From assembly GCA_017557665.1 (NCBI GenBank), contig JAFYYI010000003.1, forward strand, positions 186,001 to 250,000: a stretch of DNA of 64,000 nt, given 5' to 3'. The stretch is from Muribaculaceae bacterium. GTDB lineage: Bacteria > Bacteroidota > Bacteroidia > Bacteroidales > Muribaculaceae. Position 1 is the first letter of the stretch. Every line of letters begins with the position of its first letter. Made by a program: the position numbers and the translations under genes. The notes below the pieces were generated by a model. It ran no database searches. It had not been told where the DNA came from and saw only the letters and a list, made by a program, of their open reading frames with translations. Positions 1-8,410 of this stretch are shown here, piece after piece.

Positions 1-1128
1 AAGGCCATTTACAGCCAGATTGAGCGCTTCAAGGACCGCAAGGCAGGGGCCCTGTCGGGTGGCATGAAGCAGAAGCTGGCGCTCTCGTGCGCCCTGGTGC
101 ACCAGCCCAGCGTGTTGTTTCTGGACGAACCTACAACGGGCGTCGATCCCGTGTCGCGCAAAGAGTTCTGGGAGATGTTGTCGGCACTCAAGGAGCGCGA
201 CATTACCATTGTGGTCTCGACGCCTTACCTCGACGAGGTGCGCCGCTGCGAGCGGGTGGCTTTCCTGGACAACGGCGTCGTCCGGGGCATTGGCACCCCC
301 GATGAAATATTGACCCGCTTTGCCGACATCTTCAATCCGCCGGGCATCGAGCATGGCACGGCTGAGACACAGTCGCAGCATGGTGAGCCCGAGAACGTCA
401 TCGAGGTGGAGCACCTGGTCAAGGCCTTCGGTTCGTTCCATGCCGTCGATGACATCAGTTTCACCGTCAAGCGCGGCGAGATTTTCGGATTCCTGGGGGC
501 CAACGGTGCCGGCAAGACGACGGCGATGCACATGCTCACTGGCCTGAACCAGCCCACGAGCGGCACAGGCCGCGTGGTGGGCTATGATATCCGCACCGAG
601 CACGAACAGATCAAGAAGCACATCGGCTACATGAGCCAGCGCTTCTCCCTCTACGAGGACCTGACCGTTGCCGAGAACATCCGCCTCTTTGCCGGCATCT
701 ACGGGATGCGTGACGAGGATATCGCCCGCAAGACCGACCAACTGCTGGAACGCCTGCAGTTCACCGACCACAAGAACACCCTGGTCAAGTCGTTACCCCT
801 GGGCTGGAAGCAGAAGTTGGCCTTCTCGGTCAGCATCTTCCATGAGCCTGGCGTGGTCTTCCTCGACGAGCCCACGGGCGGCGTGGATCCCGCCACGCGG
901 CGCCAGTTCTGGGAACTGATTTATGAAGCGGCAGGGCGAGGCATCACCGTGTTTGTCACCACCCACTATATGGACGAGGCCGAGTATTGTGACCGCATCT
1001 CCATCATGGTGGACGGCAAGATCAAGGCGATGGGCACCCCCGACGAGTTGAAGCAGAAGTATAACCAGCCCGATATGGACCACGTGTTCACCCACCTGGC
1101 CCGCCAGGCCACCCGTTCCAGCGACTAA
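1..1128 (+). CDS. Tandem-domain ABC transporter ATPase, YbhF-like (5' partial)
   Basis: ATP-hydrolysing subunit of an ABC exporter, cytoplasmic, pairing with the two permeases that follow. The reading frame is open from base 1, so the start lies outside the window. What remains is the end of a first ABC domain (signature LSGGMKQK at bases 55-78, Walker B LFLDEP, then a switch-region STPY where His is usual) and a complete second domain: Walker A GANGAGKTT near bases 499-525, Walker B VFLDEP, switch HY. The second domain has LPLGWKQK in place of LSGG, a variant I recall from YbhF-type proteins rather than a defect. Two ABC domains in one chain followed by two ABC-2 permeases is the YbhF-YbhS-YbhR layout; a membrane-fusion protein like YbhG would be expected upstream. 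Substrate not known; drugs or cations are described for relatives. Confidence 0.93.
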   Translation, partial: KAIYSQIERFKDRKAGALSGGMKQKLALSCALVHQPSVLFLDEPTTGVDPVSRKEFWEMLSALKERDITIVVSTPYLDEVRRCERVAFLDNGVVRGIGTPDEILTRFADIFNPPGIEHGTAETQSQHGEPENVIEVEHLVKAFGSFHAVDDISFTVKRGEIFGFLGANGAGKTTAMHMLTGLNQPTSGTGRVVGYDIRTEHEQIKKHIGYMSQRFSLYEDLTVAENIRLFAGIYGMRDEDIARKTDQLLERLQFTDHKNTLVKSLPLGWKQKLAFSVSIFHEPGVVFLDEPTGGVDPATRRQFWELIYEAAGRGITVFVTTHYMDEAEYCDRISIMVDGKIKAMGTPDELKQKYNQPDMDHVFTHLARQATRSSD

Positions 1129-1139
1129 CGCTGATAATT

Positions 1140-1175
1140 TCTAGATATCCTGGATTGTCTGGATTTTCTAGATAA
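1140..1175 (+). repeat. Nonamer array, 4 units of TCTRGATNN
   Basis: Four contiguous 9-bp units: TCTAGATAT, CCTGGATTG, TCTGGATTT, TCTAGATAA. It lies between the ATPase and first permease genes, 11 bp after the stop. The same unit family occurs at 26928-26981 and 43931-43957. Confidence 0.85.
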
Positions 1176-1189
1176 CAATTGAGAGAAAA

Positions 1190-2248
1190 ATGAAACAGTT
1201 CATATCATTTGTCATCAAGGAGGCCAAGCACATTGTGCGCGACAAGCGCACGATGCTCATCCTGTTCGGCATGCCCCTGGCACTGATGCTGATCTTCGGT
1301 TTCGCCATCACGACCGACGTGCGTAACGTGCGCACCGTGGTGGTCACCAGTTCAATGGACCATCTGACGAGGCGCGCCGTGGACCGCTTGGCGGCATCGG
1401 AATACTTCACAATCACGGCCGCTGTCGCCACGCCACAGCAGGCAGAGCGTCTCATCCGTGGTCAGAAGGCCGATTTGGCCGTCGTCTTCGGGCCCGATTT
1501 TGCCTCCAAGCGCAGTGGCGTGCAGTTCATTGTCGATGGAGCGGATCCCAATATGGCGCAGCAGTGGACCAATTATGCCACGGGTGTGATCACCAACATG
1601 GAAGGCAGCCTCACCAATACTAAACTGCTGTATAATCCGCAGATGAAGTCGGCCTACAACTTCGTGCCCGCCATCATGGGCATGCTGCTGATGCTCGTGT
1701 GCGCCATGATGACCTCCATCTCCATCGTGCGTGAGAAGGAGAGAGGCACGATGGAGGTGCTGCTAGTCTCGCCGGTCAAGCCCCTGATGATCATTGTCGC
1801 CAAGGCCATTCCCTATCTGGTGCTCGCTTTCTCGATACTGATTATCATCCTGTTGATGGCCCGCTATGTCCTCGGTGTGCCCCTGGCTGGCTCGCTGGGG
1901 TGGATACTTGTCATTTCGGTCATCTACATCCTGCTGGCGCTCTCGTTGGGTCTGCTCATCTCCAATGTCGCCAAGACCCAGTTGGTGGCCTTGTTGCTGT
2001 CGGCGATGGTGCTGTTGCTGCCCATCGTGATGCTCAGCGGCATGCTGTTCCCCGTGGAGTCGATGCCCGAAATCCTGCAGTGGATATCGGCTGTCATCCC
2101 TCCACGCTATTACATCGAGGCGATGCGCAAACTCATGATTATGGGTGTGGGCATCAAGGAGGTTGCCCGTGAACTCATGATTCTGGTGGGCATGCTGGCC
2201 GTGCTGATGACGCTCGCCCTGGCCAAATTCAATAAGCGACTGGAATAA
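1190..2248 (+). CDS. ABC-2 type permease, YbhS/YbhR family (first)
   Basis: Membrane subunit of the exporter whose ATPase is encoded immediately upstream. The 352-residue protein has the ABC-2 layout: a cytoplasmic start (KEAKHIVRDKRTM), a first transmembrane helix at about residues 21-43, a periplasmic domain of about 120 residues, then a block of five hydrophobic segments from about residue 165. The motif EKERGTMEVLLVSPV near residue 185 is the family's cytoplasmic loop, and the final helices follow a GMLFPVESMP segment. Start ATG at 1190 follows an A-rich leader without a Shine-Dalgarno site. It is 13 bp from the next permease, so both are surely co-transcribed. It is a paralog of the next gene, as in YbhS/YbhR pairs that form a heterodimeric pore. 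Confidence 0.92.
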   Translation: MKQFISFVIKEAKHIVRDKRTMLILFGMPLALMLIFGFAITTDVRNVRTVVVTSSMDHLTRRAVDRLAASEYFTITAAVATPQQAERLIRGQKADLAVVFGPDFASKRSGVQFIVDGADPNMAQQWTNYATGVITNMEGSLTNTKLLYNPQMKSAYNFVPAIMGMLLMLVCAMMTSISIVREKERGTMEVLLVSPVKPLMIIVAKAIPYLVLAFSILIIILLMARYVLGVPLAGSLGWILVISVIYILLALSLGLLISNVAKTQLVALLLSAMVLLLPIVMLSGMLFPVESMPEILQWISAVIPPRYYIEAMRKLMIMGVGIKEVARELMILVGMLAVLMTLALAKFNKRLE

Positions 2249-2261
2249 ACCTTTAGTTAAG

Positions 2262-3350
2262 ATGAAGACATTGAAGTATCTCATACAGAAGGAGTTCACG
2301 CAGATTCGCCGCAACGCGTTCCTGCCGCGTCTCATCGTAGTGTTCCCGATCATGATCATGTGCGTCATGCCATGGGTGATGAACATGGAGGTGAAGAATG
2401 TGAAAGTGACCGTGGTGGACAATGACCGCTCCACCTTGTCGCAGCAACTCGTCCATAGCATTGATGCCAGTAACTACTTCATTTTCAAGGGCCAGCAACC
2501 CACCTATCAGGCCGCCCTCAAAGAGATTGAAAAGACCAAGACCGACGTTGTGGTGGTCATCCCCCAGGATTACAGCCGTGACATGAACAACGGCCTCCAG
2601 CCGCAAGTGCTCATCGCCGCCAATGCCGTCAATGGCACCAAAGGCTCAATCGGCAGTGCCTACCTGTCTCAAATCGTCACGGCCCATGTCAATCCCGATG
2701 CCGCTGCCATCCAGTCTCGCGTGTCCACCCTGTTCCTGTATAATAAGCACCTGAATTTCAAGCTGTTCATGATACCTGCTCTATTCGCTATCGTGATGAT
2801 GCTGATGACGGGTTTCCTACCGGCGCTCAACATCGTGGGCGAGAAGGAGGCGGGCACCATCGAGCAGATTAACGTCACCCCCGTGAGCAAGTGGTCGTTT
2901 ATCCTGGCCAAACTGATTCCTTATTGGATTATCGCCATGTTTGTCATCACCGTGTGTCTGCTGCTGGCATGGGCGGTCTATGGCATCACCAGTGCGGGAC
3001 CCTTGCTGCTTGTTTATCTGCTGACTCTGATGGTGGCCTTGTTCTGGAGTTCCTTCGGTCTGATGATCTCCAACTACAGTGACACGATGCAGCAGGCCAT
3101 CTTTGTGATGTGGTTCTTCGTGGTGATGATGTTGCTGCTGTCGGGACTCTTCACGCCCACGCGTTCCATGCCGTCATGGGCCTACGCCACGACCTATGTC
3201 AATCCCATGAGTTACTTTGTCGATGCGATACGCACCGTCTTTATTCGTGGAGGCGGAATCTCGAGCATCTGGCATCAAGTGCTTGCACTGCTGGGCATCG
3301 GTGGCTTCATGGCCACATGGGCCGTCATCAGTTACAAGAAAAACTCTTGA
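2262..3350 (+). CDS. ABC-2 type permease, YbhR/YbhS family (second)
   Basis: Second membrane subunit, 362 residues, same architecture as its neighbour: membrane anchor at about residues 21-40 (PRLIVVFPIMIMCVMPWVM), periplasmic domain to about 170, then five or six hydrophobic segments. The cytoplasmic loop reads GEKEAGTIEQINVTPVSKW and the last loop GLFTPTRSMPSWA, both typical of ABC-2 exporters. It is the last gene of the operon: a strong stem-loop follows at 3378-3421 and the next gene is on the other strand. Most likely it forms a heterodimer with the product of 1190-2248. Confidence 0.92.
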   Translation: MKTLKYLIQKEFTQIRRNAFLPRLIVVFPIMIMCVMPWVMNMEVKNVKVTVVDNDRSTLSQQLVHSIDASNYFIFKGQQPTYQAALKEIEKTKTDVVVVIPQDYSRDMNNGLQPQVLIAANAVNGTKGSIGSAYLSQIVTAHVNPDAAAIQSRVSTLFLYNKHLNFKLFMIPALFAIVMMLMTGFLPALNIVGEKEAGTIEQINVTPVSKWSFILAKLIPYWIIAMFVITVCLLLAWAVYGITSAGPLLLVYLLTLMVALFWSSFGLMISNYSDTMQQAIFVMWFFVVMMLLLSGLFTPTRSMPSWAYATTYVNPMSYFVDAIRTVFIRGGGISSIWHQVLALLGIGGFMATWAVISYKKNS

Positions 3351-3377
3351 CCCGTCCTCTCTTCAAGAGTGACAAAA

Positions 3378-3421
3378 CAAGCGTCCCCACTGCCGCCTTG
3401 TCGCGGGGGTGGGGACGCTTG
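3378..3421. terminator. Terminator between convergent genes
   Basis: Perfect 13-bp inverted repeat (CAAGCGTCCCCAC paired with GTGGGGACGCTTG) between the ABC operon and the lipoprotein gene, which converge here. The T-rich side (TTGTTTTG) follows the stem on the minus strand; the stem could stop both transcripts. Confidence 0.75.
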
Positions 3422-3436
3422 TGATGGGATTGTCTA

Positions 3437-4231
3437 TCAGAGGCTTGTGCTGGGATAGAGGTTACCAGCGATGCGGAAGTCCAAGTCACCGCACTCAAAG
3501 GTGCCGTCGATGATCCTGCACTGACTGTTGAGGGTAATCTCCAGGTCGGTGATTTTGTAGTGACCCTTGATGTTGGCGGGCTCAATCTCACTGGCGGTGA
3601 TGGTGTAGCCGTTGACGGTGGGGGTCAACGTCAGGCCATCATACCTGATCTCGCTCACCTCAACCGAGCCGGCGATGTTGGGGATGAAGTTGCTGATCAA
3701 CATGCTGCAGGTCTCACCCCTGTTGTCGGGAATAAACAGGTAGGCCGACTGCTGATGACTGAAGTGGTTGTTGTTGTCAGGGTTGTTGACCGTGGTGGTG
3801 ACGTAGGCATAGAGCAGGTTGGTCGTGCTAACGACATGGCTTGAGCCTGCATCAAACGAGTACCACATCATGCCGGTGGCAAAGTCGATATAACCGGTCA
3901 ATTGCTCAATGCCGGCAGAAGCGCTCGAGGCCGTGTTGGTGAAGGTGTAGACCGTGTTGGTGGTGCTGCCGTTCATCTTCATCTCGGGTGTGGAGAACGA
4001 GTGGGACATGCCGTCGGCGTCCTTGTAGCTGGCGTTGAACTTGATGATCATGTTGGTGTAGTCAAGTTCAGCATTGGCCGTGCCCTGCGAGAACACCACC
4101 TCATCGCCATCGATGGCGCGGTTGTTGACGGTCATTGTCACCGTCTGCTTGTTGACAGGATCGTCGTTGTTGCAGGCGGTGAACAACGTCACTGCCAGCA
4201 GCGTGATCAGTAAAAATGATAACTTCTTCAT
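3437..4231 (-). CDS. Lipoprotein of unknown function, paralogous trio member A
   Basis: 264 residues. The N-terminus MKKLSFLLITLLAVTLFTAC is a lipoprotein signal with lipobox FTAC; the residues after Cys (NNDD) favour outer-membrane export by Bacteroidetes rules. The remainder is beta-rich and Thr/Ser/Asn-rich without recognised catalytic motifs. It shares layout with the two upstream minus-strand genes: a TNMIIKFNASYKDADG-like strand, a STPEMKM segment, a GYIDFATGMM-like turn (compare GYVDFNEGSM in the next gene), and a C-terminal pair of strands ending in NLYP. It probably belongs to a surface or periplasmic lipocalin-like family, but I do not recognise a named family. No promoter is visible directly upstream, so it is probably read from the 5171 gene. 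Confidence 0.85.
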   Translation of the reverse strand: MKKLSFLLITLLAVTLFTACNNDDPVNKQTVTMTVNNRAIDGDEVVFSQGTANAELDYTNMIIKFNASYKDADGMSHSFSTPEMKMNGSTTNTVYTFTNTASSASAGIEQLTGYIDFATGMMWYSFDAGSSHVVSTTNLLYAYVTTTVNNPDNNNHFSHQQSAYLFIPDNRGETCSMLISNFIPNIAGSVEVSEIRYDGLTLTPTVNGYTITASEIEPANIKGHYKITDLEITLNSQCRIIDGTFECGDLDFRIAGNLYPSTSL

Positions 4232-4281
4232 TGTTTTGTACTGTTATAATGTTTGATGTTTGATTATCTAATGAGTAATTA

Positions 4282-4316
4282 CTCTAACCTTTAACCTCTA
4301 ACCTCTAATCTCAACC
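4282..4316. repeat. Heptamer array, 5 units of CTCTAAC
   Basis: Units CTCTAAC, CTTTAAC, CTCTAAC, CTCTAAT, CTCAACC in strict 7-bp register, abutting the stop codon of the minus-strand gene at 4317. Confidence 0.85.
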
Positions 4317-5171
4317 TCAATAACTCGTATAATCAGGATAGGTCTTGCCGGTAGCGGTGACGGTGGCGCTGCCGCCCATCATGTAATTGGCGTCGAGGTG
4401 GTCACCGGCCAGGTCGATGGTGGCCTTGAATTTCTTGAACGGATACTTGTCGGTCGAGCTGACAGGGCCGTCCATGTGCCCGGTGCTGTCCACGTGGGCG
4501 ATATAGATGGCGTTGGTCTTCAGATTCTCGGCATCGATGGCAAACCCGTTGGTTGTCACCGTGTAGGGCACGCCGGCAGCGGTGATGCTGTTGAAGTATC
4601 TCATGTCCTTGGCATGCACGATGCCCATGACCTTGACGATGGCAGTGTTGCTGGCCGGGGCCATTTCAAACTGGTACATGACGTTCTCCATCTTGGTTTC
4701 CTTGGTGGTGTCGTCATAGGTAATCGTGTTGGCCGTCTTGAGGTAGAAGACCTCGGGGGTGACTGAGATCACGCGCATGCCGCCTTCGGTGTTGTAGCGG
4801 TAGCGCATCGAGCCCTCATTGAAGTCCACGTAGCCGCTGAAAGAATTGTAGCTGGGCGACGACAGCTCATAGAAGCCCAGACGCTTGGGCTTGGCAACGA
4901 CGTCGCTGAGTTTCAGCGTCTTGTCGCCGTTACCGTCGTTATAGCTCAGTTCCAGCGAGGCTTTGTGGTTGACCGTGTCGATGGTCAGCTTGTTGTGTGT
5001 GGTGCTCGCGCCCAATCCCTGGTCGGACTGAGGGTTGCTCATGTGGTTAATCATCGTGGTGTTGACGGTGAACACGCCGTCACCTCGCTTGCTGGGCTCG
5101 TCATCGCTGCTGCAAGAGACGATGGCACCCAAGAGGGCGAAAGCGGCTATCAGTAAAAGAATCTTTTTCAT
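4317..5171 (-). CDS. Lipoprotein of unknown function, paralogous trio member B
   Basis: 284 residues with signal MKKILLLIAAFALLGAIVSC and lipobox IVSC followed by SSDDEP. The mature part is beta-rich: KASLELSYNDGNGDKTLKLSD, a PKRLGFYELSSP strand, GYVDFNEGSMRYRYN, then a C-terminal KKFKATIDLAGDHLDANY strand pair and TGKTYP. It aligns by eye with the 3437-4231 protein along most of its length and with the C-terminal part of the 5286-5780 protein, so the three probably arose by duplication. Function unknown. It sits between a strong minus-strand terminator (5213-5251) and a possible promoter that overlaps it, so expression may be separate from the gene upstream. Confidence 0.85.
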   Translation of the reverse strand: MKKILLLIAAFALLGAIVSCSSDDEPSKRGDGVFTVNTTMINHMSNPQSDQGLGASTTHNKLTIDTVNHKASLELSYNDGNGDKTLKLSDVVAKPKRLGFYELSSPSYNSFSGYVDFNEGSMRYRYNTEGGMRVISVTPEVFYLKTANTITYDDTTKETKMENVMYQFEMAPASNTAIVKVMGIVHAKDMRYFNSITAAGVPYTVTTNGFAIDAENLKTNAIYIAHVDSTGHMDGPVSSTDKYPFKKFKATIDLAGDHLDANYMMGGSATVTATGKTYPDYTSY

Positions 5172-5203
5172 ATCATCTTATTTGTGTTGTTCTTAAAGCG
5201 ATG

Positions 5204-5237
5204 CAAAGATATATTAAAAAACAAATGGTGCACTCAA
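5204..5237 (-). promoter_or_regulatory. Possible promoter of the 4317-5171 lipoprotein
   Basis: Minus strand reads TATCTTTG at 5211-5204, matching the Bacteroidetes -7 element. The nearest TTG is 23 bp upstream and lies inside the terminator stem, so the -33 part is weak. Confidence 0.45.
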
Positions 5238-5251
5238 TCTTGCACCATTTG
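5213..5251 (-). terminator. Terminator after the 5286-5780 lipoprotein
   Basis: Perfect 11-bp stem, CAAATGGTGCA (5222-5232) with TGCACCATTTG (5241-5251), 8-nt loop. On the minus strand the stem is followed by a TGTTTTTTAA tract. Confidence 0.8.
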
Positions 5252-5285
5252 CCGTGTTTTTTATATTAAATCTCGTTAAAAAAGG

Positions 5286-5780
5286 CTATTTCAGCTTGCC
5301 TTCCTTTTCATAGGTGCCATCGATTGTTTTGCCCATGACGGTGCCTTGACATGAGAACGAGATGGAGTAGGTCTTCTTCTCGGTATTTACCACGCTCCTC
5401 AGATTATTGACACCCAAGGTGGGGATGGGCACGGGGGTGTTGCCGCGAACCAGTTTGGGCACGATGTTGGTGCCGGCAAAGGTGAACACCTTGCCCGACT
5501 TGTCTACGGTGCACGGAGCGTCAATGCTGATGTTCAATGGGGGTGATGAAAGCTCGCCCATCGTGAACACGACATTGAACACGTTGATAGTGCTGGAATC
5601 CTTGTTGAGGTCGATGTCATAGACCAGATAGGTGTCGTTGGCCACACTATGCTCGCTTTCCAGCGTCTGGGCAACGGGTACAACGGGCTCGTCTTTCTTG
5701 TCATCACCGCAAGCGACCAGAGCAGTGCCGAGCACGCTGAACAAGGTAGCTGCCAGTAATACAGTGAATAATTTCTTCAT
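5286..5780 (-). CDS. Small lipoprotein of unknown function, paralogous trio member C
   Basis: 164 residues with signal MKKLFTVLLAATLFSVLGTA and lipobox LVAC followed by GDDKKDEP, an acidic linker expected of an outer-membrane lipoprotein. The mature domain is short and beta-rich (TINVFNVVFTMGELSSPPLNISID, KKTYSISFSCQGTVMGKTIDGTYE) and resembles the C-terminal half of its two downstream neighbours. It has its own promoter at 5837-5867 and terminator at 5213-5251. No catalytic residues are evident; it may bind a ligand or the envelope. A role beside the divergently spaced TonB-dependent receptor is possible but not shown. Confidence 0.82.
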   Translation of the reverse strand: MKKLFTVLLAATLFSVLGTALVACGDDKKDEPVVPVAQTLESEHSVANDTYLVYDIDLNKDSSTINVFNVVFTMGELSSPPLNISIDAPCTVDKSGKVFTFAGTNIVPKLVRGNTPVPIPTLGVNNLRSVVNTEKKTYSISFSCQGTVMGKTIDGTYEKEGKLK

Positions 5781-5836
5781 AGTCTTTTAAGTTTATAACG
5801 TTGGTAATTAATTGTTGATTATCGAGAATCGGTGGA

Positions 5837-5867
5837 CAAAGGTATAGCTTTCTCCCAATATGGGCAA
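5837..5867 (-). promoter_or_regulatory. Promoter of the 5286-5780 lipoprotein
   Basis: Minus strand: TTG at 5867-5865, 20 bp, then TACCTTTG at 5844-5837, an exact Bacteroidetes sigma-A type promoter. Confidence 0.75.
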
Positions 5868-5940
5868 AATATTAGCCGATTAATATACAAACTTGTGGAT
5901 TGTATCGCCCAATTAATAGTATAATATAGACTAATTGTAT

Positions 5941-8187
5941 TCAAAAATTGAGCCTCAAGGTGGCGCCCAGGGAGCGGCCATGCCCGCGTTGCAGGAAGGG
6001 GTGCTGGATGGAGACGAAGTAGAAGGTCTTGTAACGCGTGTCGGTCAAGTTGCGGCCCCAGAGCTGAAGGCTGTAATGCGCTTGTTTCCAAGTGATTGAT
6101 GCACCAAGCAGGGCATACAGCGGCTGGCGTAGCGTGTTGGCCTCGTCCCAATAGATGTCACCCGTGGCACGCACGTTGGCCGCAAGGGTGAGCAGCTTGT
6201 TCATGTCGCCACCCAATTTGATGCCGTGGCTGGCCTCGGCAAACAGGGTGTGCTTCGGGGCATAAGGCACGCGCTTGCCGCTGTGATCCACCTTGCCGTC
6301 GTTATAATCCTTGAAGGTGGCGTGGGTGAAACCATAACTTAAACTCAGGTAGGTTAACTCGATAGGAGTCACCGTCATGGCGAACTCGGCACCCAGGCTG
6401 TGGGTCTTGCCGGCATTGGTCATCATGCGGCCTGTGGTGGTGCCCGGCGGGAAGACGGTGAGCTGGCGGTCGCGGCAGTCCATGAAGAAGACGCCCAGGT
6501 CGCTCTGCACGCGTCCCTGCCAGCACTCGAAGTGCCCGCCCAGCTCATAGTTCCATGCCTTCTCGGGCTTGTAGCCCACCATCTTGTCCACGTCATATTG
6601 CAGGCCGATGCCCATCAGGCCCATCAGACGCTGCTGCAGCACGTCGCTGAACATCTGGGTGTTGAAGCCGCCAGCCTTGCTGCCGCGCGAGACGGCGAGA
6701 TAGATCGTGTGGTTCTTGCCCACCCAAGGGTGCCAGGTGAGGCTCACGTTGGGCAGGACGTCAAAGAAGTCCTTGTTCAACTTGCCGTTCTCGTCGATGT
6801 CGATGGGCTCGTGGGAGAAGACTCCGCCTGTCGACAGAATGTAGGTCGTGTAGCTCGTGTGGGTCACGCTGCGGTAGTTGAGTCGCGCGTGTTCGTAGTC
6901 CAGTCGCAGGCCGGCCTGCAGTGTCCATTGTCCCCGGCTGTAGGATGACTCATGATAGAGCGCGGCGCCCCAACTGGGGCTGGTGAAATGGCTCCCGAGC
7001 AGAAACGAGCGGGTGTCCCACACGATGGGGTACTCGGGGATGGCCTGGTTGACGTGGCTCTCGATGAGTTGCTCGATGCCGTAGTTGTAGAAGGTCACCG
7101 GCGCATCCATCTTGTAGCGGCGATAGAAACCGCTGGCTCCCGTCAGCCAGTTATAGCCCTCGTCTTTCTCTTGGCCACGGACGATAAAGTCTTGTGTCAC
7201 AGCGTGCTCGCGACGCGCTTGGGTGAGGGTGAAGTAGTCGTGGGGAGTGAAGTCCTGGTCCAGCGTCATGTTGTCGTCAAGATACTGGTAGCTGGTGATG
7301 CTCGACAGGGAGAAGTCGGCAAAGTCCTTGTGCACCGTCACGCCATCGGTCACCGAGGTGCGACGATAGAAACAGGTGTCGTTATAGGCTATCTCGCCGG
7401 TCTCGACCCACTCATAGGGGTAGCCGCCCTGACGACTCAGCGACACTGCGGCCACGTTAGACACATACCAGCCGTCGTAGTTGCGCCACTCGAGCTTGGC
7501 ACGTGCGCTGAACATGCGCTCCCAGTCGCAGTGCTTGCCGTTGTGGCGGTTGGTGAACTCGCCCTCGGTGCTGTTGTATTGTGCCGACAGCGAGAAGCCC
7601 AGGCCATCGTTGAGCAGACGGTAGTGGCTGGCGCCCACGCGCCACGTGCCGTGGTTGGCACCCTCGACCAGGGCGCGAGTGCCCTGATAACTGAGCGGCG
7701 ACAGGGTGTGGATGTTCATCAAGCCACCCAGGGTGTTGCGGCCGTACAGGGTGTTCTGCGGACCACGCATCATCTCCATGCGCGAGATGTCCATCAGGTC
7801 GATGTCGTAGTTTTCCTTGGTCATCACGGGCACGTTGTCGACCGTCAGGCCCACAGCAGGCTGGTCGATGCGCGTGCCGATGCCGCGCACATACACTGTC
7901 GAGGTCATCCTGCTGCCATAGTCGGGGATGAACAGGTTGGGAACCAGGTCGGCCGCTGTCTTGACCGAGACGGCCTGGTTGCGTTCCGCCTCCTGGCGGC
8001 CAATCACCGTCAGTGCGGTAGCCTGGGTGCGCAGGTCGGCGCTCTGCTTGATGGCGGTCACCGTGACCTCTTCCAGCGCCACCGTGTCACCCACTGAGGT
8101 GGGCCTTGTCGTCCCGTTGCCGCCTGGCGAGGAGGCCGCTGCCGTCAGTGCCCACAGGCATGTCCCGATGAGAATCATTTTTTTCAT
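5941..8187 (-). CDS. TonB-dependent outer-membrane receptor
   Basis: 748 residues. Imports a scarce ligand across the outer membrane with energy from TonB-ExbBD. After a signal peptide (about residues 1-19) comes a TonB-box-like LEEVTVTA, then a plug domain at about residues 45-160 (TVIGRQEAERNQ, VYVRGIGTRIDQPAVGLTVDNVPV, MEMMRGPQNTLYGRNTLGGLMNI) and a large 22-strand-type barrel that ends in the outer-membrane signature GATLRLNF. It lacks the carboxypeptidase-regulatory N-terminal domain of SusC proteins and has no SusD partner, so it resembles siderophore, heme or vitamin receptors rather than glycan importers. Ligand not predictable. The promoter is unusually close to the start codon (see 8193-8225). 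Confidence 0.93.
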   Translation of the reverse strand: MKKMILIGTCLWALTAAASSPGGNGTTRPTSVGDTVALEEVTVTAIKQSADLRTQATALTVIGRQEAERNQAVSVKTAADLVPNLFIPDYGSRMTSTVYVRGIGTRIDQPAVGLTVDNVPVMTKENYDIDLMDISRMEMMRGPQNTLYGRNTLGGLMNIHTLSPLSYQGTRALVEGANHGTWRVGASHYRLLNDGLGFSLSAQYNSTEGEFTNRHNGKHCDWERMFSARAKLEWRNYDGWYVSNVAAVSLSRQGGYPYEWVETGEIAYNDTCFYRRTSVTDGVTVHKDFADFSLSSITSYQYLDDNMTLDQDFTPHDYFTLTQARREHAVTQDFIVRGQEKDEGYNWLTGASGFYRRYKMDAPVTFYNYGIEQLIESHVNQAIPEYPIVWDTRSFLLGSHFTSPSWGAALYHESSYSRGQWTLQAGLRLDYEHARLNYRSVTHTSYTTYILSTGGVFSHEPIDIDENGKLNKDFFDVLPNVSLTWHPWVGKNHTIYLAVSRGSKAGGFNTQMFSDVLQQRLMGLMGIGLQYDVDKMVGYKPEKAWNYELGGHFECWQGRVQSDLGVFFMDCRDRQLTVFPPGTTTGRMMTNAGKTHSLGAEFAMTVTPIELTYLSLSYGFTHATFKDYNDGKVDHSGKRVPYAPKHTLFAEASHGIKLGGDMNKLLTLAANVRATGDIYWDEANTLRQPLYALLGASITWKQAHYSLQLWGRNLTDTRYKTFYFVSIQHPFLQRGHGRSLGATLRLNF

Positions 8188-8192
8188 GGCTG

Positions 8193-8225
8193 CAAAGGTA
8201 AATAAAAAATCCTAACCACGAGCAA
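8193..8225 (-). promoter_or_regulatory. Promoter of the TonB-dependent receptor, possibly leaderless
   Basis: Minus strand: TTG at 8225-8223 and TACCTTTG at 8200-8193. The -7 element ends only 5 nt before the ATG at 8187, so transcription would begin at or next to the start codon; a second Met three codons in could then be used. Confidence 0.65.
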
Positions 8226-8313
8226 GGGGCAGGTGTGTTTGGTGGATGACTTTTTTATTGGGGGATGGCATCAAAGGTCATTTTGTTCATGGATTTCGGC
8301 TTATTTTTGTCAT

Positions 8314-8348
8314 TTTGGAGTCTGATTTAAGAAAAAACACTATTTTTG
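8314..8348 (+). promoter_or_regulatory. Promoter of the dockerin/FGE-like gene
   Basis: TATTTTTG at 8341-8348 matches the -7 element; TTTG at 8314-8317 is 23 bp upstream, longer than the usual 19-21. Confidence 0.55.
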
Positions 8349-8410
8349 CATGTTTTTTATGATTCAGTCATTGAAACAAATCAATTCAAGTATGATTATA
8401 TAAAGAGATT

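Noticed and set aside
733..830. Degenerate LPLGW signature in the second ABC domain as a sign of inactivity
   Set aside because: The same variant is usual, as I recall, in YbhF-type tandem ATPases, and Walker A and B are intact.
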